From positions 2,418,001 to 2,482,000 of the forward strand of contig NZ_CP020555.1 in the NCBI RefSeq assembly GCF_002080455.1: a DNA stretch of 64,000 nucleotides, in the 5' to 3' direction. Position 1 is the first letter of the stretch. Every line of letters starts with the position of its first letter. Shown here piece by piece: positions 19,510-28,093 of this stretch. The notes under the pieces were generated by a model. The model had not been told where the DNA came from and ran no database searches. It was given only the letters and a program-made list of their open reading frames with translations. The DNA comes from Streptomyces sp. Sge12 (lineage in GTDB: Bacteria; Actinomycetota; Actinomycetes; Streptomycetales; Streptomycetaceae). A program made the position numbers and the translations under genes.

Positions 19510-20901
19510 TCAGGCGGCGACGCCGAGTTCGGTGCGGGTGCGGTGGATGAACTCGCGGACGGCGGGTTCGCGGCGCCAGGGGGCGAGGGCAGTGTTGAAC
19601 TCGCGGACGTAGTCTTTGGCCCGGCTGGACTGGACGCGGGCGAGGATGTCTACGGAGCGGTGGCCCAGCTCGAGGCCATGGTCGAGCTGGCGCGCCTGGA
19701 GGTGGGCGGTCCCCACGATCGCGAGCCGCATCCCGACGGAACGGGTGAACACGCCGGAGGGCATGGCGGCGGCCCGCTGGTTCCAGGCCAAGGACGCCTT
19801 GGGGTTCTTCAGGTCCCGGAAGACTTCGGCGGCATCGGCGGACAGCCTCGCGTGGTGATAGAAGTCGATCCAGGCCGGCTCGTCCCCGGCGGTCTGGTCG
19901 GCCTGGCTGATGAGGTCCTCGGACGCGGCCAGGGCCCGTGAGGCAGCCCTGGCGTTGTTCTCGCGGGCGTGAGCGCGGGCCTCGATGAGCTTGGTGAAGG
20001 CCAGGACACGCGGGGCGGCCTGGCCCTTGGCGCGTTCGAAGGCCCCCTGGGCCATATCGACGGCCTCGGAGGGGAAGCCCCGCAGCAGCGACTGCATGGC
20101 CATCGTCGTCAGGACATAGCAGCCGAGCTGGACGTCGCCGCCCGCGCGGGCGAGGCGGAGGGCCTGGATGAAGTGCCGTTGGGCGACGTCGTGCTGGCCG
20201 ACGTCGAAGGCGGTCCAGCCGGCCAGCCGGGAGAGCTCGGAGGTGACGGAGAACAGGTCGCGGCCGACGTCGTCGCTGAAGGAGCCCCGCAGGAGCGGGG
20301 CGGCCCGTTCCTGGAGGCAGACGGTGACGGAGTTGGCTTTCCAGTTCCCGCCGCCGTATTTGGAGTCCCAGCGGCGGGCCTCGTCGGCAGCCTCTCGGAG
20401 TTCGTCGAGGTCGGCGCGGCCGACCTGTTTGCCGCCGTTGTGGTCGGCGCCGTCGTCGGCGGGGGTGACCAGCCAGCGGGTCACGGGGGTGGTGAACGCG
20501 GATACGGCGAAGCCGGATCCGGCCAGGAAGTCGCGGCGGTTCACGAAGCTCCAGAACGAGGTGGCCACACGGACCGCCTCTGCACGGTCCCTGGGGAAAT
20601 CCAACCCCACACTCGTATCCGGTGTCTCAGCCTCGCCCATACCGATTTCACCAAGTGCCACCGGGCGTCCCAGCCGTTCCCCGATTGCCTGGGCGAGGAA
20701 GGTGGGAACCGGCCACTTGGGGATCATGCCCCGCAGGCACCAGTTCGCGATGGACGTATGCGAGTAGTCGGTCTCGACGCCGGCGTTCTTGGCGAGCTGG
20801 TTGATCCGCAGGGCCAGGGACTTGTGGCTCGCGCCGCAGGTCTCGATGAGCCGGGCAAGGTCCGCGTTCGGCGGACGCTTCCGACGGCTGGTCGACGCCA
20901 C
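19510..20901 (-). CDS. XRE/TPR regulator of the NsdA type
   Basis: A 463-residue regulator. The start GTG 20901 has AAAGGGG about seven bases upstream; the open frame extends further but without motifs. The N-terminus (residues about 10-85) is a helix-turn-helix domain (NADLARLIETCGASHKSLALRIN ... SHTSIANWCLRGMIPK). It is followed by RRDFLAGSGFAVSA and then tetratricopeptide-like helices to the end. The same plan, including the RRxFL stretch, occurs in the chromosomal nsdA at 51456-52946, so the two are distant paralogues. It is divergent from the asparagine synthase-like operon and is probably its regulator. NsdA proteins are known as negative regulators of differentiation and antibiotic production. 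Confidence 0.75.
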   Translation of the reverse strand: MASTSRRKRPPNADLARLIETCGASHKSLALRINQLAKNAGVETDYSHTSIANWCLRGMIPKWPVPTFLAQAIGERLGRPVALGEIGMGEAETPDTSVGLDFPRDRAEAVRVATSFWSFVNRRDFLAGSGFAVSAFTTPVTRWLVTPADDGADHNGGKQVGRADLDELREAADEARRWDSKYGGGNWKANSVTVCLQERAAPLLRGSFSDDVGRDLFSVTSELSRLAGWTAFDVGQHDVAQRHFIQALRLARAGGDVQLGCYVLTTMAMQSLLRGFPSEAVDMAQGAFERAKGQAAPRVLAFTKLIEARAHARENNARAASRALAASEDLISQADQTAGDEPAWIDFYHHARLSADAAEVFRDLKNPKASLAWNQRAAAMPSGVFTRSVGMRLAIVGTAHLQARQLDHGLELGHRSVDILARVQSSRAKDYVREFNTALAPWRREPAVREFIHRTRTELGVAA

Positions 20902-21236
20902 CTTCAGTCCCCTTTTCCACCAGGTCAGCAGCACGGTGGCTGCTGACGAGGAAACGCTATGGGGCCGGATCGGCGGCGGCTGGAGCATTTTCAGTCGTAC
21001 CGATTCCGGCTGGGCACGGAAAGTCGTACGGCTTCCCGCATCGTGAGGCACTGAGGGTATTGCCCTGCGGACCCTGGGTGAACCTGGTTCGCGAGTTGTG
21101 AGCCCCCCTGCGAGCCCTCCCCGCCTGATCCCCCGGCCGGTGTGATGAGGGCTCAGGCCACCGCCGGGACGCGAGGAAGAGCTCCCGGTGGTGGCCGCCG
21201 CCAGGCACCACGACTTCACGCTCGGGGGTGAACCAG
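20902..21236. promoter_or_regulatory. Divergent promoter region between the NsdA-like regulator and the AsnB-like operon
   Basis: About 335 bp without a gene, lying between two divergently transcribed starts. No clear repeated operator was found by eye. GGGGGTG at 21224-21230 is the ribosome binding site that decides the downstream start. Confidence 0.5.
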
Positions 21237-23003
21237 ATGTGCGGAATCGCAGGACTGGCCGGAGGCGATGCCATCCGGCACGAGAGGACCGTCGCCGCGA
21301 TGGGCGCCTCGCAGCACTACCGCGGCCCGGACGGCACCATGCACGCCGCCACAAGCGACGGGCGGGCAGTGCTGGCCATGAACACGCTGCTGATCGTCGA
21401 CCCACAGGCCATGCCCGGCCCCTACCTCGACCGGGCCACCGGGGTCCTGCTTGCCTTCAACGGCGAGATCTACAACTGGCGGCGGCAGGCAGCCGCCTGG
21501 GGCATCGAGGTCCACGACCGGGAGTCGGACGCCCACTTCCTGCTGCGGGCCTGGGCCAAGATCGGCCCGTCCTGCCTGGACGGACTGGACGGCATGTTTG
21601 CCCTCGCCGTCTATGACCCGCGGGGCGCGAAGCTGTTCCTGGCCCGCGACCGGCTGGGCGAGAAGCCGCTCTACTGGCGACTCGACGGGGGCCGGCTCGC
21701 GTTCGCCTCCGAGGTGACCACCCTGACCGGCTACGGGGCGGCGCCGCTGGTCTTACGGCCGGAGGTCACCGCGATCGAGACCCCGACCGGGGTCGACACC
21801 CCGTTCCAGGGGATCCAGCTGCTGGCGCCGGCCACGCTGCTGTCCTTCGACGTCACCACCGGCTCAATCGACCAGATGACCTGGTGGCATTTGGAGGACC
21901 GGGCCCCGTTCACCGGCACCTACGACGAGGCCCTGGCGAAGTTTTCCACGATCCTGGCCGACCAGATCCCGCTCAGGTCCCCGGCCTGCGACTTCGCCCT
22001 CCTCCTCTCCGGCGGGCTGGACTCGGCGGTGCTGGCCTACCTCATGCGGCCCCCGGTCTGCGTCACCGTCCGCTACCCCGGCCAGGACCGCCTGGACGAA
22101 TCGTCCACGGCGGCCGTGATCGCCCGGGACATCAAGGCCGAGCTGGTGGTGGTCGAGCCCAACCACGTCGACTTCACCACCGCGCTGCCGCACATGATGC
22201 GAGCCCTGGACTACCCGATGGGCAACGCGTCCACGTTCTCCGAGCACATGGCCTACCGGAAGATCTCCGACCTCGGCCTCCGGGTCGCGATCGGCGGCCT
22301 CGGGCCGGACGAGTTCCTGATGGGCTACGTCCGCCAGGCCCTGGTCCTCTTCGGGCCCGACGCCGTCCTGAACGCCGGCCTGGAGGCTTACCGGCCGCTG
22401 GCCGCCAAGCTCATGCACGCCGCCGACGAGCCCCTGGACCCGGCGGAGGCGGTGACCCGGCTGATCCTGCGGGGCCCGGACCCCGACGGCCGTCTCCGCG
22501 ACCTGGTCGCGGACGCGATGGCCCGCGCGGGCGGGGACTTGGCCCGCGGCCTGACCCTCGCGGACCTGGCGACGGCCTGGAGGCCGTTGGTGATGACCAG
22601 CGACAAGCTGGCCTCCGCCTACGCGCTCGAACGCCGGTCCCCCTACCTCGCCCGCGACATGGTCGAGTTCTCCTACCGGCTGCCCGTCGAGCACAAGATC
22701 GCCGACCCGGCCCAGGGCAAGCGGATCCTGCGGGACGCCGCCAAGGCTCTCGGCCTGCCGAAGGAGGTCTGGGCCAGCCGGGACAAGCTCGGGTTCGCCT
22801 CCCCAGTCCCCTCGTGGCTCAACGGCGACCTCGAGGCCTGGGCCGACACCCAGATCCGCATGGCCCTCACCGATGCTCCGCCTCCGTTCCGCCCCCTCCT
22901 CGAGGGGGGTTTGAAGCCCGGCGGCCGGTTCGACCGCACCCGCATGCAGGCCCTCATGGCAGCCGCCTGGTTTTCGGACCAGACGGTGAGGGCTGCCGCA
23001 TGA
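21237..23003 (+). CDS. Asparagine synthase (glutamine-hydrolysing)-like amidotransferase
   Basis: A 588-residue AsnB-type enzyme. Start ATG 21237 gives MCGIAG, exposing the N-terminal nucleophile Cys2 of class II glutamine amidotransferases; GGGGGTG lies six bases upstream. The N-terminal glutaminase domain (YRGPDG, AFNGEIYNW) is followed by the synthetase domain with the PP-loop LLLSGGLDSAV (residues about 255-265) and GGLGPDEF. It would make an amide from a carboxylate using glutamine and ATP. As the first gene of a Nudix/dehydrogenase cassette inside an element it may act on a specialised substrate rather than aspartate. The substrate cannot be read from the sequence. Confidence 0.8.
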   Translation: MCGIAGLAGGDAIRHERTVAAMGASQHYRGPDGTMHAATSDGRAVLAMNTLLIVDPQAMPGPYLDRATGVLLAFNGEIYNWRRQAAAWGIEVHDRESDAHFLLRAWAKIGPSCLDGLDGMFALAVYDPRGAKLFLARDRLGEKPLYWRLDGGRLAFASEVTTLTGYGAAPLVLRPEVTAIETPTGVDTPFQGIQLLAPATLLSFDVTTGSIDQMTWWHLEDRAPFTGTYDEALAKFSTILADQIPLRSPACDFALLLSGGLDSAVLAYLMRPPVCVTVRYPGQDRLDESSTAAVIARDIKAELVVVEPNHVDFTTALPHMMRALDYPMGNASTFSEHMAYRKISDLGLRVAIGGLGPDEFLMGYVRQALVLFGPDAVLNAGLEAYRPLAAKLMHAADEPLDPAEAVTRLILRGPDPDGRLRDLVADAMARAGGDLARGLTLADLATAWRPLVMTSDKLASAYALERRSPYLARDMVEFSYRLPVEHKIADPAQGKRILRDAAKALGLPKEVWASRDKLGFASPVPSWLNGDLEAWADTQIRMALTDAPPPFRPLLEGGLKPGGRFDRTRMQALMAAAWFSDQTVRAAA

Positions 23004-23031
23004 TCCCTAACTCCGTTACTACGGTGAGGGG

Positions 23032-23469
23032 ATGCACTCCGAAACCCCCGCCACCGAGGAGCCGGCCGCCCCCCGGGGAGCCGTCGCGATCATCACCAAC
23101 CGCCGCGGCGAAGTCCTCCTCCACCTCCGCGACGACCTCCCCGAGATCGCCTGGCCCGCCCACTGGTCCGTCCTGGGTGGCGGCTGCGACCCCGGGGAAT
23201 CCCCAGCCGACACGATCATCCGCGAGCTTGATGAAGAAGCGGGTCTGATCCCCGAGAACCTGACCGAGCTGTTCGAGATCCCTGACCACCGCGGCTCCGG
23301 GCAGATCATCACCTTCTTCGCTGCCTCCTGGGACGGCGACGAGACGGACCTCCTTCTCGCCGAGGGCGTGAAGCTGCAGTTCTTCGCCCCCGATTACCTC
23401 GACATCCTCACGATCCCACCGTTCATCCGGGACGGGATCTACCGCTATCTGGCCGCCAGGCCCTCCTGA
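23032..23469 (+). CDS. Nudix hydrolase in the AsnB-like cassette
   Basis: A 145-residue Nudix protein starting at ATG 23032, 28 bp after the amidotransferase gene. The Nudix box is complete: GGGCDPGESPADTIIRELDEEAGL-like, fitting G-x5-E-x7-REUxEExGU at residues about 50-73. The metal-binding glutamates are present. Nudix enzymes hydrolyse nucleoside diphosphates linked to other groups. Together with the nucleotide-sugar dehydrogenase downstream it suggests a nucleotide-sugar-related pathway or house-cleaning. Substrate unknown. Confidence 0.85.
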   Translation: MHSETPATEEPAAPRGAVAIITNRRGEVLLHLRDDLPEIAWPAHWSVLGGGCDPGESPADTIIRELDEEAGLIPENLTELFEIPDHRGSGQIITFFAASWDGDETDLLLAEGVKLQFFAPDYLDILTIPPFIRDGIYRYLAARPS

Positions 23470-23496
23470 TCACCCCGCCCTTCCGGGCGAGGGGAA

Positions 23497-23525
23497 GGGT
23501 GGGGCCGCCAGCGGCGGCCCCACCC
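23497..23525. terminator. Perfect 13-bp hairpin between the Nudix and dehydrogenase genes
   Basis: GGGTGGGGCCGCC (23497-23509), loop AGC, then GGCGGCCCCACCC (23513-23525). No T-tract follows. It could be a partial terminator or an mRNA-processing/stability element within the cassette. Confidence 0.6.
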
Positions 23526-23542
23526 GAAGGGACACCCCGAGC

Positions 23543-24862
23543 ATGAAGATGACAGTCATCGGATGCGGCTACCTCGGCGCCACCCACGCCGCCTGCATGG
23601 CCGAGCTCGGCCACGAGGTCCTGGGCATGGACTTGGACATCGACAAGGTCCACACCCTCAGCTCCGGCAAGCCTCCGTTCTTCGAACGCGACCTGGATGA
23701 CCTTCTCGCCAAGCACACAGCCTCCGGCCGGCTCCGCTTCACCGCCTCCTACGGTGAGGCCGCCGAGTTCGCCGACCTGCACTTCATCGGGGTCGGCACC
23801 CCGCCTCAGCCCGGCACCGACGCCTACGACCTCACCCATCTCTTCGACGCCATCACCCGCCTGGCCCCCGGCCTGACGACCCCGGCCGTCGTCGCGGTTA
23901 AGTCCACGGTCCCGGTCGGCACCGCACCCCGCGTCGCCGAGCTCCTCCGGGACATGGCTCCGGCCGGGGACCTCATCGAGGTGGCCTGGAACCCGGAGTT
24001 CCTCCGCGAGTCCTTCGCGGTCGATGACACCCTCCGCCCGGATCGGCTCGTCCTCGGCTTCAACAGCGACCACTCCTGGGCCGAGGCCCTGCTGCGGCAG
24101 GCGTTCGCCAAGATCATCGAGTCGGGGACGCCGACGATCGTCACTGACTGGGCCACCGCCGAGCTCGCCAAGGGCGCCGCGAACTCCTTCCTCGCCACCA
24201 AGATCTCCTTCGTCAACGCGATGGCGGAGGTCTGCGAGAAGTCCGGCGCCAACGTCGCCGAGCTCGCCGACATCCTCGGTCACGACCACCGCATCGGTCG
24301 CCACGGCATGCGGCCCGGTCTCGGGTTCGGCGGCGGCTGCCTGCCCAAGGACCTGGGAGGGTTCATCACCCGCGCCGACGAGCTCGACGCTGGCGAGGCC
24401 GTCGGCATGCTCCGTGAAGCCGCCACGGTCAACGCCCGCCGCCGCCAGCGGGTCATCGACCTGGCCCGCGAGGAACTCGGCCCCGACCTGCGGGGCAAGA
24501 GGATCACCGTCTGGGGCGCCGCCTTCAAGCCTGAGACCGACGACATCCGCGACTCGCCCGCCCTGGCCGTCGCCCAGGCCCTGCACGACCTCGGGGCCAC
24601 CGTCACCGTCACCGATCCCAAGGCCCTCGACAACGCCCGCAAGCTCCACCCCGAACTCGACTACGTCGAAGACCCGATCGCGGCCGTCGATGACGCGGAC
24701 CTGCTGCTACACCTGACCGAGTGGCACCAGTTCTCCACGATCGACCCCAAGCGGCTCGCGGCCCGCACCACCAGCCCCAAGCTCATCGACGCCCGCGGCA
24801 CTCTCAGCACGGACCAGTGGCGCAAGGCCGGCTGGATCACCCGGGTCCTCGGACGTCCCTGA
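23543..24862 (+). CDS. UDP-glucose/GDP-mannose dehydrogenase-family protein
   Basis: A 439-residue nucleotide-sugar dehydrogenase beginning MKMTVIGCGYLGATHAACM, an N-terminal NAD-binding GxGYxG fold. The catalytic Cys lies in GFGGGCLPKDL (residues about 260-270). The substrate loops NPEFLRE and the Lys/Asn region ELAKGAANSFLATKISF are present, and a C-terminal UDP-binding domain follows (TVWGAAFKPETDDIRDSP). The family oxidises UDP-glucose or similar sugars to the uronic acid using two NAD+. It is third in the AsnB-like cassette; no glycosyltransferase is adjacent, so the acceptor pathway is not visible here. Confidence 0.85.
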   Translation: MKMTVIGCGYLGATHAACMAELGHEVLGMDLDIDKVHTLSSGKPPFFERDLDDLLAKHTASGRLRFTASYGEAAEFADLHFIGVGTPPQPGTDAYDLTHLFDAITRLAPGLTTPAVVAVKSTVPVGTAPRVAELLRDMAPAGDLIEVAWNPEFLRESFAVDDTLRPDRLVLGFNSDHSWAEALLRQAFAKIIESGTPTIVTDWATAELAKGAANSFLATKISFVNAMAEVCEKSGANVAELADILGHDHRIGRHGMRPGLGFGGGCLPKDLGGFITRADELDAGEAVGMLREAATVNARRRQRVIDLAREELGPDLRGKRITVWGAAFKPETDDIRDSPALAVAQALHDLGATVTVTDPKALDNARKLHPELDYVEDPIAAVDDADLLLHLTEWHQFSTIDPKRLAARTTSPKLIDARGTLSTDQWRKAGWITRVLGRP

Positions 24863-25052
24863 GTCCCGCAGACCGCCGGAGGCCCGTGACCAGGCCGAAT
24901 CCCTAGGCGCGGAGCTGCGGCGGCCTCCATCACGGGACTGAAGGGACTGAAAGGGACAGATTCCTAGGAAACCGTCGGCGGACGGCCCACCTAGGGGCAA
25001 AAGAAGAAACGTCCCGGAGAAGCCCACCCCGTAGGCTCCCGCCGCCGGACCG

Positions 25053-25084
25053 CGACCTCCCCCTCCTCGAGGAGGGGGAGGTCG
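25053..25084. terminator. Perfect 32-bp palindrome after the dehydrogenase gene
   Basis: Two 16-bp arms centred on CTCGAG (arm CGACCTCCCCCTCCTC) with no loop. It lies between the end of the dehydrogenase gene and the IS5 remnant and is likely a bidirectional terminator. Confidence 0.6.
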
Positions 25085-25114
25085 TCGTTCATGCCCACGG
25101 ACTTGTCCGGCCGA

Positions 25115-25538
25115 TCACGTTCGGAGCCAGATGGTATGGGCTGCGGCGGTTGCGGTGCCGAGGTAGACGTAGCGGCGTTTGTCGTAGCGGGTGGCGACTG
25201 CCCGGTGCAGGTCGGGTGGCGGTTGATGGCCCGTTCGATGGTGTGGCGTTTCTTGTAGCGCTCTTCGTCGAAGCCCGGTGGCCGTCCGCCGCGTGAGCCT
25301 TTGCGCAGGCGGGCGGCCTGGCTGTCGGCCTTCTCGGGGATGGTGTGCCGGATGCCGCGACTGCGCAGGTACTGGCGGCAGGGTCCGTTGCTGTAGGCCT
25401 TGTCGGCCGCGACGCTGTCCGGCTTATTGCGGGGCCTGCCGGCCCTGGCTTCGGGACGCGGATCTTCTCCAGGACCGGCCTGAACTGGGTGCAGTCCGCC
25501 CACTTGCGTCCCTCCCGCTGCCGCCCATCCGTGCGATG
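25115..25538 (-). pseudogene. IS5-family transposase C-terminal remnant with frameshifts
   Basis: The minus strand carries recognisable IS5-type transposase pieces in three frames. First is HRTDGRQREGRKWADCTQF...LEKIRVPKP, then GRPRNKPDSVAADKAYSNG ... IRHTIPEKAD...LRKGSRGGRPPGFDEERYKKRHTIERAINR, then HRAVATRYDKRRYVYLGTATAAA ... TIWLRT with a stop at 25115. At least two frameshifts are needed and the N-terminal half is missing, so it is inactive. The DKAYS region and the YKKRHTIERAINR segment are the DDE-type C-terminal motifs. It lies just upstream of the CHAT gene and may have brought in or displaced neighbouring DNA. Confidence 0.8.
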
Positions 25539-25756
25539 TCGTCATCGCCAGTGGCCGCCGCCGCTGGTGGTTCGCCGGAAGCCCCGTACCAGGCATCTCG
25601 CGGTGCCGGCTTGGGGGGTCGGTGCCGTGCGTCCCTGGGCGCAAGGGAGATTGTCGCTTCCTCGCCCTGCAACGGGAGTCCTTCCGCAGGAGAATGGATA
25701 TGCGTCACTTCCCTGACCGCGCGGCAGTTCTGCTGGAAGCGGGCGGAGGTCAAACG

Positions 25757-28072
25757 ATGCGCCCAAGGAAAATCCGCGGCTCCGTCCCCGAGGTCGTGAC
25801 ATTCACTGCCAGCCTGCAGGACCTGCTACGCCAGGCCCGCCTGCCACCGCGAGAGGTTGCACGGAGATCCGGCCTGCCGGCACGCACGTTGTCCCAATAC
25901 CTACGTGGCGTCCGCGTACCGCCGAAACGGGCAGTAGTACGTCTGATCGAGGTCACTGAGCAGCATGGAAGGGTCACCCTCCCCCCAAAGACAAAGCAAC
26001 TTCTGAGCAACCTCCTGATCGACGCACGTGCCTCACGGCGCCGGAGCCGAACCCTCAGCGAAGTAGGCGCTCAGCTCGCTCGTGAGGTGGCCCGGGCGCC
26101 AACAGATGATCTCGCCCCTGTCGAGGAACTCATCCTGCGCGAAATGGATCATATTCCGCCGGAGTTCCAATGGCTTGAGAGAACCTCTCCTGCCGTTGTA
26201 AGCATCCAGGAGCAGTTCGCACGACATCTGCGCGAGGCTGATCCCCGTGAGGCCGGGGAGATAGATCTGGGCATCCTGTTGTATACCGAGCTTCTATACG
26301 TGCGAGTCGTGCGCAATAGAGCATATGAAGCGCTGATTGCCGCTGTGGAGACGACATCAGAAAAGGGGGAGGATGCCGCACCTCCGCTCGATATCTTCGC
26401 ATCCCCGACACCCCCCACCCCGAACGTTCTGTCTAGGCAGGAGGGTTATCGCCGCAAGAGCTACCCGATGGAAATGAATATGCCACCGACGCCATCGACG
26501 CTCGAACGGATCATAGCGGCCCGGGACTCCGGCCTCATATCTAAAGACGAGGGGGATAGGCTCATACGTTTGGAAATTGAGGAGTTCGCAGGCGGCGGAA
26601 ATGAGGACGAGGGACGCGGGGGCTCCGACCCTCGAAGACTAATTGGGGAACTGGTAGAGCAGGCTGGCCTTGGTCAGAGAGTGCCTTTGCAGGTCCAGAT
26701 TGTTGCCGGCACCGGTTCGGGCGTGCTACTTCAGCCGTTCGATATCCCGTCGACCGGAGCCCACGCATACATCACAGTCCACGCCCCGGGCCTGGAGGCG
26801 CTTGGCGACCTCGAACAAACCCTCAACATCCCCCACTCGGGGGACTCTGAGGTGCTGCGCTTCGGCCTCCGCACTGCGCGCCTGGGGCTGCACACGGTAA
26901 CGGTCCGCGCCTACGTAGGCGGCTCCTGTCTCGGTCAGCTGCCGCTGCAGATATCGGTCGAGCAAGGCGTCGGCACGCGGGCAGGCCCTCAGCGCGACGC
27001 TCCACTGGTCGGACGGATGGAACCGGGAGAGGCCACGTTGCAGGTGCTAAAGAATGACGACGGCACCTACAGCTTCCAACTCATTTCCGACGCCTTTAAT
27101 CTCCCACAGAAAGGGCGTACGGGAGATCCGAGCATTTCTGTGGAGAGGATCTACGAGGAACTGAAACAGATGGCAAAGGCCGCAGGTGGAGAACTTGATC
27201 CAGTGCGAGCACTTACACGTATGCGTAATCATGGCGTGACGCTTTGGGACGTGGTCCCGGAGCAGGTTCACAGGCAGTTCTGGGATGAACTCAACGTCAT
27301 CAAATCCTTCACCATCGTTGGTGAACAAGATGCCGTCCCGTGGGAGCTGCTGTATCCAAAAGACAAGGGCGGGCTTGACGGAGACGGCTTCCTGTGCGAA
27401 TTGCTTCCGGTTCTGCGGCAGTCACACGGACAGGGGCGCACAGCAAAGATCGAGCTGCCCCGAGCCGCCTTCGTAGTCCCACCTCAATCCCCTCCTGAAG
27501 CCGAAGCCGAGGTTACAGCGCTGCGACGTTCATTGGGATCATGTGCCACAGACGGGGAAGTCCTAACACGCGGCGCAGAGGTTCAGACACTTGTCGAGCA
27601 GGGGTGTGCGGGTCTCCTGCACTTCGCCTGCCACAACAAGTTCAGCAGCACTGGCTCGCAGGTAAAGATGGCTGACGGAAATTTTGACCCCGTCGATCTC
27701 GCTACTGCTGCCCAGATGCAATCGTTGCAAGCCACCCGTCCACTGGTGTTCTTCAATGCATGCCGCAGCGCTGGAGCGATCGACTGGTGTGGACAGCGCA
27801 CAGGCTGGGCCTCCAAGTTCATGGAGGCGGGAGCAGGTGCCTTCGTCGGAACCCTGTGGCCCGTGCGATCCGACTCGGCTCTGGAGTTCGCCCAGGCGTT
27901 CTACCACCAGCTGACAGCGACACAGCCGCCACTGCCCTTGGGCGAGGCATCCAGGCAAGCGCGGAGCACGATCAGCGACCGAGCCGGGGACCCAACGTGG
28001 CTGGCCTACGCGGTATACGGAAGCCCTGGAACAGTGGCCGTCGTGCCAGATGCCAGTGGCCCCGAGTCGTGA
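25757..28072 (+). CDS. CHAT-domain protease with N-terminal helix-turn-helix
   Basis: A 771-residue protein; start ATG 25757 chosen for GGAGG seven bases upstream (earlier in-frame starts exist). Residues about 18-60 form an XRE-like HTH (LQDLLRQARLPPREVARRSGLPARTLSQYL). A helical stretch and a linker follow. A beta-rich segment (about 320-410: VPLQVQIVAGTGSGV ... YITVHAPGLEAL) precedes the C-terminal CHAT domain (about 520-765). The caspase-like dyad is visible: His626 in LHFACHNK and Cys669 in FFNACRSAG; VGTLWPV also fits CHAT. CHAT proteases in bacteria cleave partner effectors upon infection sensing. It is 21 bp from the hydrolase gene, the probable partner. The HTH/CHAT fusion with this neighbour is not one I recognise as described. 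Confidence 0.8.
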   Translation: MRPRKIRGSVPEVVTFTASLQDLLRQARLPPREVARRSGLPARTLSQYLRGVRVPPKRAVVRLIEVTEQHGRVTLPPKTKQLLSNLLIDARASRRRSRTLSEVGAQLAREVARAPTDDLAPVEELILREMDHIPPEFQWLERTSPAVVSIQEQFARHLREADPREAGEIDLGILLYTELLYVRVVRNRAYEALIAAVETTSEKGEDAAPPLDIFASPTPPTPNVLSRQEGYRRKSYPMEMNMPPTPSTLERIIAARDSGLISKDEGDRLIRLEIEEFAGGGNEDEGRGGSDPRRLIGELVEQAGLGQRVPLQVQIVAGTGSGVLLQPFDIPSTGAHAYITVHAPGLEALGDLEQTLNIPHSGDSEVLRFGLRTARLGLHTVTVRAYVGGSCLGQLPLQISVEQGVGTRAGPQRDAPLVGRMEPGEATLQVLKNDDGTYSFQLISDAFNLPQKGRTGDPSISVERIYEELKQMAKAAGGELDPVRALTRMRNHGVTLWDVVPEQVHRQFWDELNVIKSFTIVGEQDAVPWELLYPKDKGGLDGDGFLCELLPVLRQSHGQGRTAKIELPRAAFVVPPQSPPEAEAEVTALRRSLGSCATDGEVLTRGAEVQTLVEQGCAGLLHFACHNKFSSTGSQVKMADGNFDPVDLATAAQMQSLQATRPLVFFNACRSAGAIDWCGQRTGWASKFMEAGAGAFVGTLWPVRSDSALEFAQAFYHQLTATQPPLPLGEASRQARSTISDRAGDPTWLAYAVYGSPGTVAVVPDASGPES

Positions 28073-28093
28073 AGCCAGGATCGGAGAGCTGAC

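Noticed and set aside
25706..25732. ACTTCCCTGA resembling the left element end, before the CHAT gene
   Set aside because: The second block is only partly present and shifted by one base; too weak to call a third element end.
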